Shown: one piece after another, positions 63,490 to 64,000 of the stretch | Numbering within the stretch: the first letter of the stretch is position 1 | How the letters are laid out: the number at the start of each line of letters is the position of its first letter | Assembly: GCA_038523925.1 (NCBI GenBank) | Contig: JBCBIY010000002.1 | Coordinates: 62,001-126,000, forward strand | DNA length: 64,000 bases | From: JBCBWG01 sp038523925 | GTDB lineage: Bacteria; Pseudomonadota; Alphaproteobacteria; Rhizobiales; Hyphomicrobiaceae | Reading direction: 5' to 3' | Notes under the pieces: generated by a model | What the model saw: the letters and a program-made list of their open reading frames with translations, nothing else | The model's database searches: none | Told to the model about the DNA's origin: nothing | Position numbers and translations under genes: made by a program

Positions 63490-64000
63490 ATGACCGCGCC
63501 TCAAAAATCGCAACCGCAGCAGCAGGCGCCGAAGGCCAACATCGCCATTGGCGCGGCCGACGGTGGCCTGATCGCCGAGAACATCGTGCACTTCGGCCGC
63601 CTCCTTCGCGCCTCCGGCCTCGCTGTCGGCCCAGACCGCATTCGGCTCGGCACGGAAGCTGTCATGGCCGTCGGCCTTGAAGATCCACGGAAACTCTACT
63701 GGGCGCTGCATGCAGCCTTCGTCCAGCGACGTGCCGACCGTGAGATCTTCAACCAGGCGTTCGTCATGTTCTGGAAGGACCCGGGCTACCTCGAACAGAT
63801 GATGTCGCTTGTCGTCCCAAGCATGCGCGCGACCATTGAGAGCGATGACAAGGCTCTTTCGCGCCGCCTGTCGGAGAGCCTGTTTAAGCCACGCATGCCG
63901 GAAGCGCCAAAGGCCGACGACATGGTCGAAATCGACGCGCAAGGCACGTTTTCGCAGACCGATAGCTTCAACCAAAAAGACTTCGAAGACATGAGCGCGG
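63490..64000 (+). CDS. CoxE-like VWA protein (5' part only)
   Basis: 170 codons visible from the ATG at 63490; the gene continues past the window. The N-terminus has HFGRLLRASGLAVGPDRIRL, then YWALHAAFVQRRADREIFNQ and FVMFWKDPGYLE, the N-terminal segment of VWA CoxE-like proteins that sits before the metal-binding MIDAS domain (not visible yet). It starts 17 bases after the MoxR gene and must be its partner. The family recruits the MoxR ATPase to its client enzyme. It is not translated to a stop in this window, so its C-terminus cannot be judged. Confidence 0.88.
   Translation, partial: MTAPQKSQPQQQAPKANIAIGAADGGLIAENIVHFGRLLRASGLAVGPDRIRLGTEAVMAVGLEDPRKLYWALHAAFVQRRADREIFNQAFVMFWKDPGYLEQMMSLVVPSMRATIESDDKALSRRLSESLFKPRMPEAPKADDMVEIDAQGTFSQTDSFNQKDFEDMSA

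Overview
The window is GC-rich alphaproteobacterial chromosome, most likely from a member of the Hyphomicrobiales. The strongest taxonomic evidence is at the left end: the 5' part of the cell-cycle master regulator ctrA, a fliJ-type flagellar gene, the CtrA inhibitor sciP (DUF1153) and mnmA lie together, an arrangement I recall from that order (established knowledge, not checked). Coding density is high on both strands.

Layout. (1) 1-4393: ctrA (partial), fliJ, sciP, mnmA, a PmtA-like methyltransferase and tRNA-Met(CAT). (2) 4394-16262: an accessory segment beside the tRNA. It holds a headless fragment of the CRISPR nuclease-helicase gene cas3 with no array, then copper-resistance genes: a broken cueR/hmrR regulator, a copper P1B ATPase, a DUF305 membrane protein, a His-rich secreted protein, and a Cus-type efflux set (cusB, cusA, cusF-like). 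cusA carries an in-frame amber stop and the regulator has three separate lesions, so the island seems to be decaying. (3) 16263-21585: an EnvZ/OmpR-type two-component system and three secreted proteins, one an unusual SH3 / DUF2541-like x2 / DUF992 fusion. (4) 21743-25620: a GntR regulator with a palindromic candidate operator, then a tripartite tricarboxylate transporter (tctC-tctB-tctA). (5) 25693-33348: isochorismatase-fold hydrolase, two LysR regulators, GNAT, an aldehyde dehydrogenase/DapA-family pair, aspartate dehydrogenase and 3-hydroxyanthranilate 3,4-dioxygenase, suggesting aromatic amine or tryptophan-derived catabolism. (6) 33470-37316: a TRAP transporter (dctP-dctQ-dctM) and phosphonoacetaldehyde hydrolase. 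(7) 37399-40679: divergent oxyR and katG. (8) 40690-43931: ureide (purine) catabolism: 5-hydroxyisourate hydrolase, a PuuE-UraD fusion, ureidoglycine aminohydrolase and ureidoglycolate lyase. Uricase and allantoate amidohydrolase are not in the window. (9) 43938-45824: divergent L-idonate 5-dehydrogenase-like and gluconate 5-dehydrogenase-like genes. (10) 45857-51135: a five-gene branched-chain amino acid/amide (HAAT) ABC transporter. (11) 51411-64000: oxaloacetate decarboxylase-like enzyme, AhpD-like and YHS proteins, FMN alpha-hydroxyacid oxidase, a ParB-like protein, nitronate monooxygenase, a DUF1800/DUF1501 pair, a class V aminotransferase-fold enzyme, and a MoxR/VWA pair cut by the window end.

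Overall the right two thirds is scavenging metabolism: three different classes of binding-protein-dependent transporter, each with its substrate-binding protein gene followed by a perfect inverted repeat before the permease genes, together with dedicated catabolic enzymes and LysR/GntR regulators. No CRISPR array, rRNA, integrase, transposase or prophage could be supported. No clearly new multi-gene system was found. The most unusual items are the decaying copper island with its cas3 relic, the SH3/DUF2541/DUF992 fusion, and the repeated post-binding-protein hairpins.
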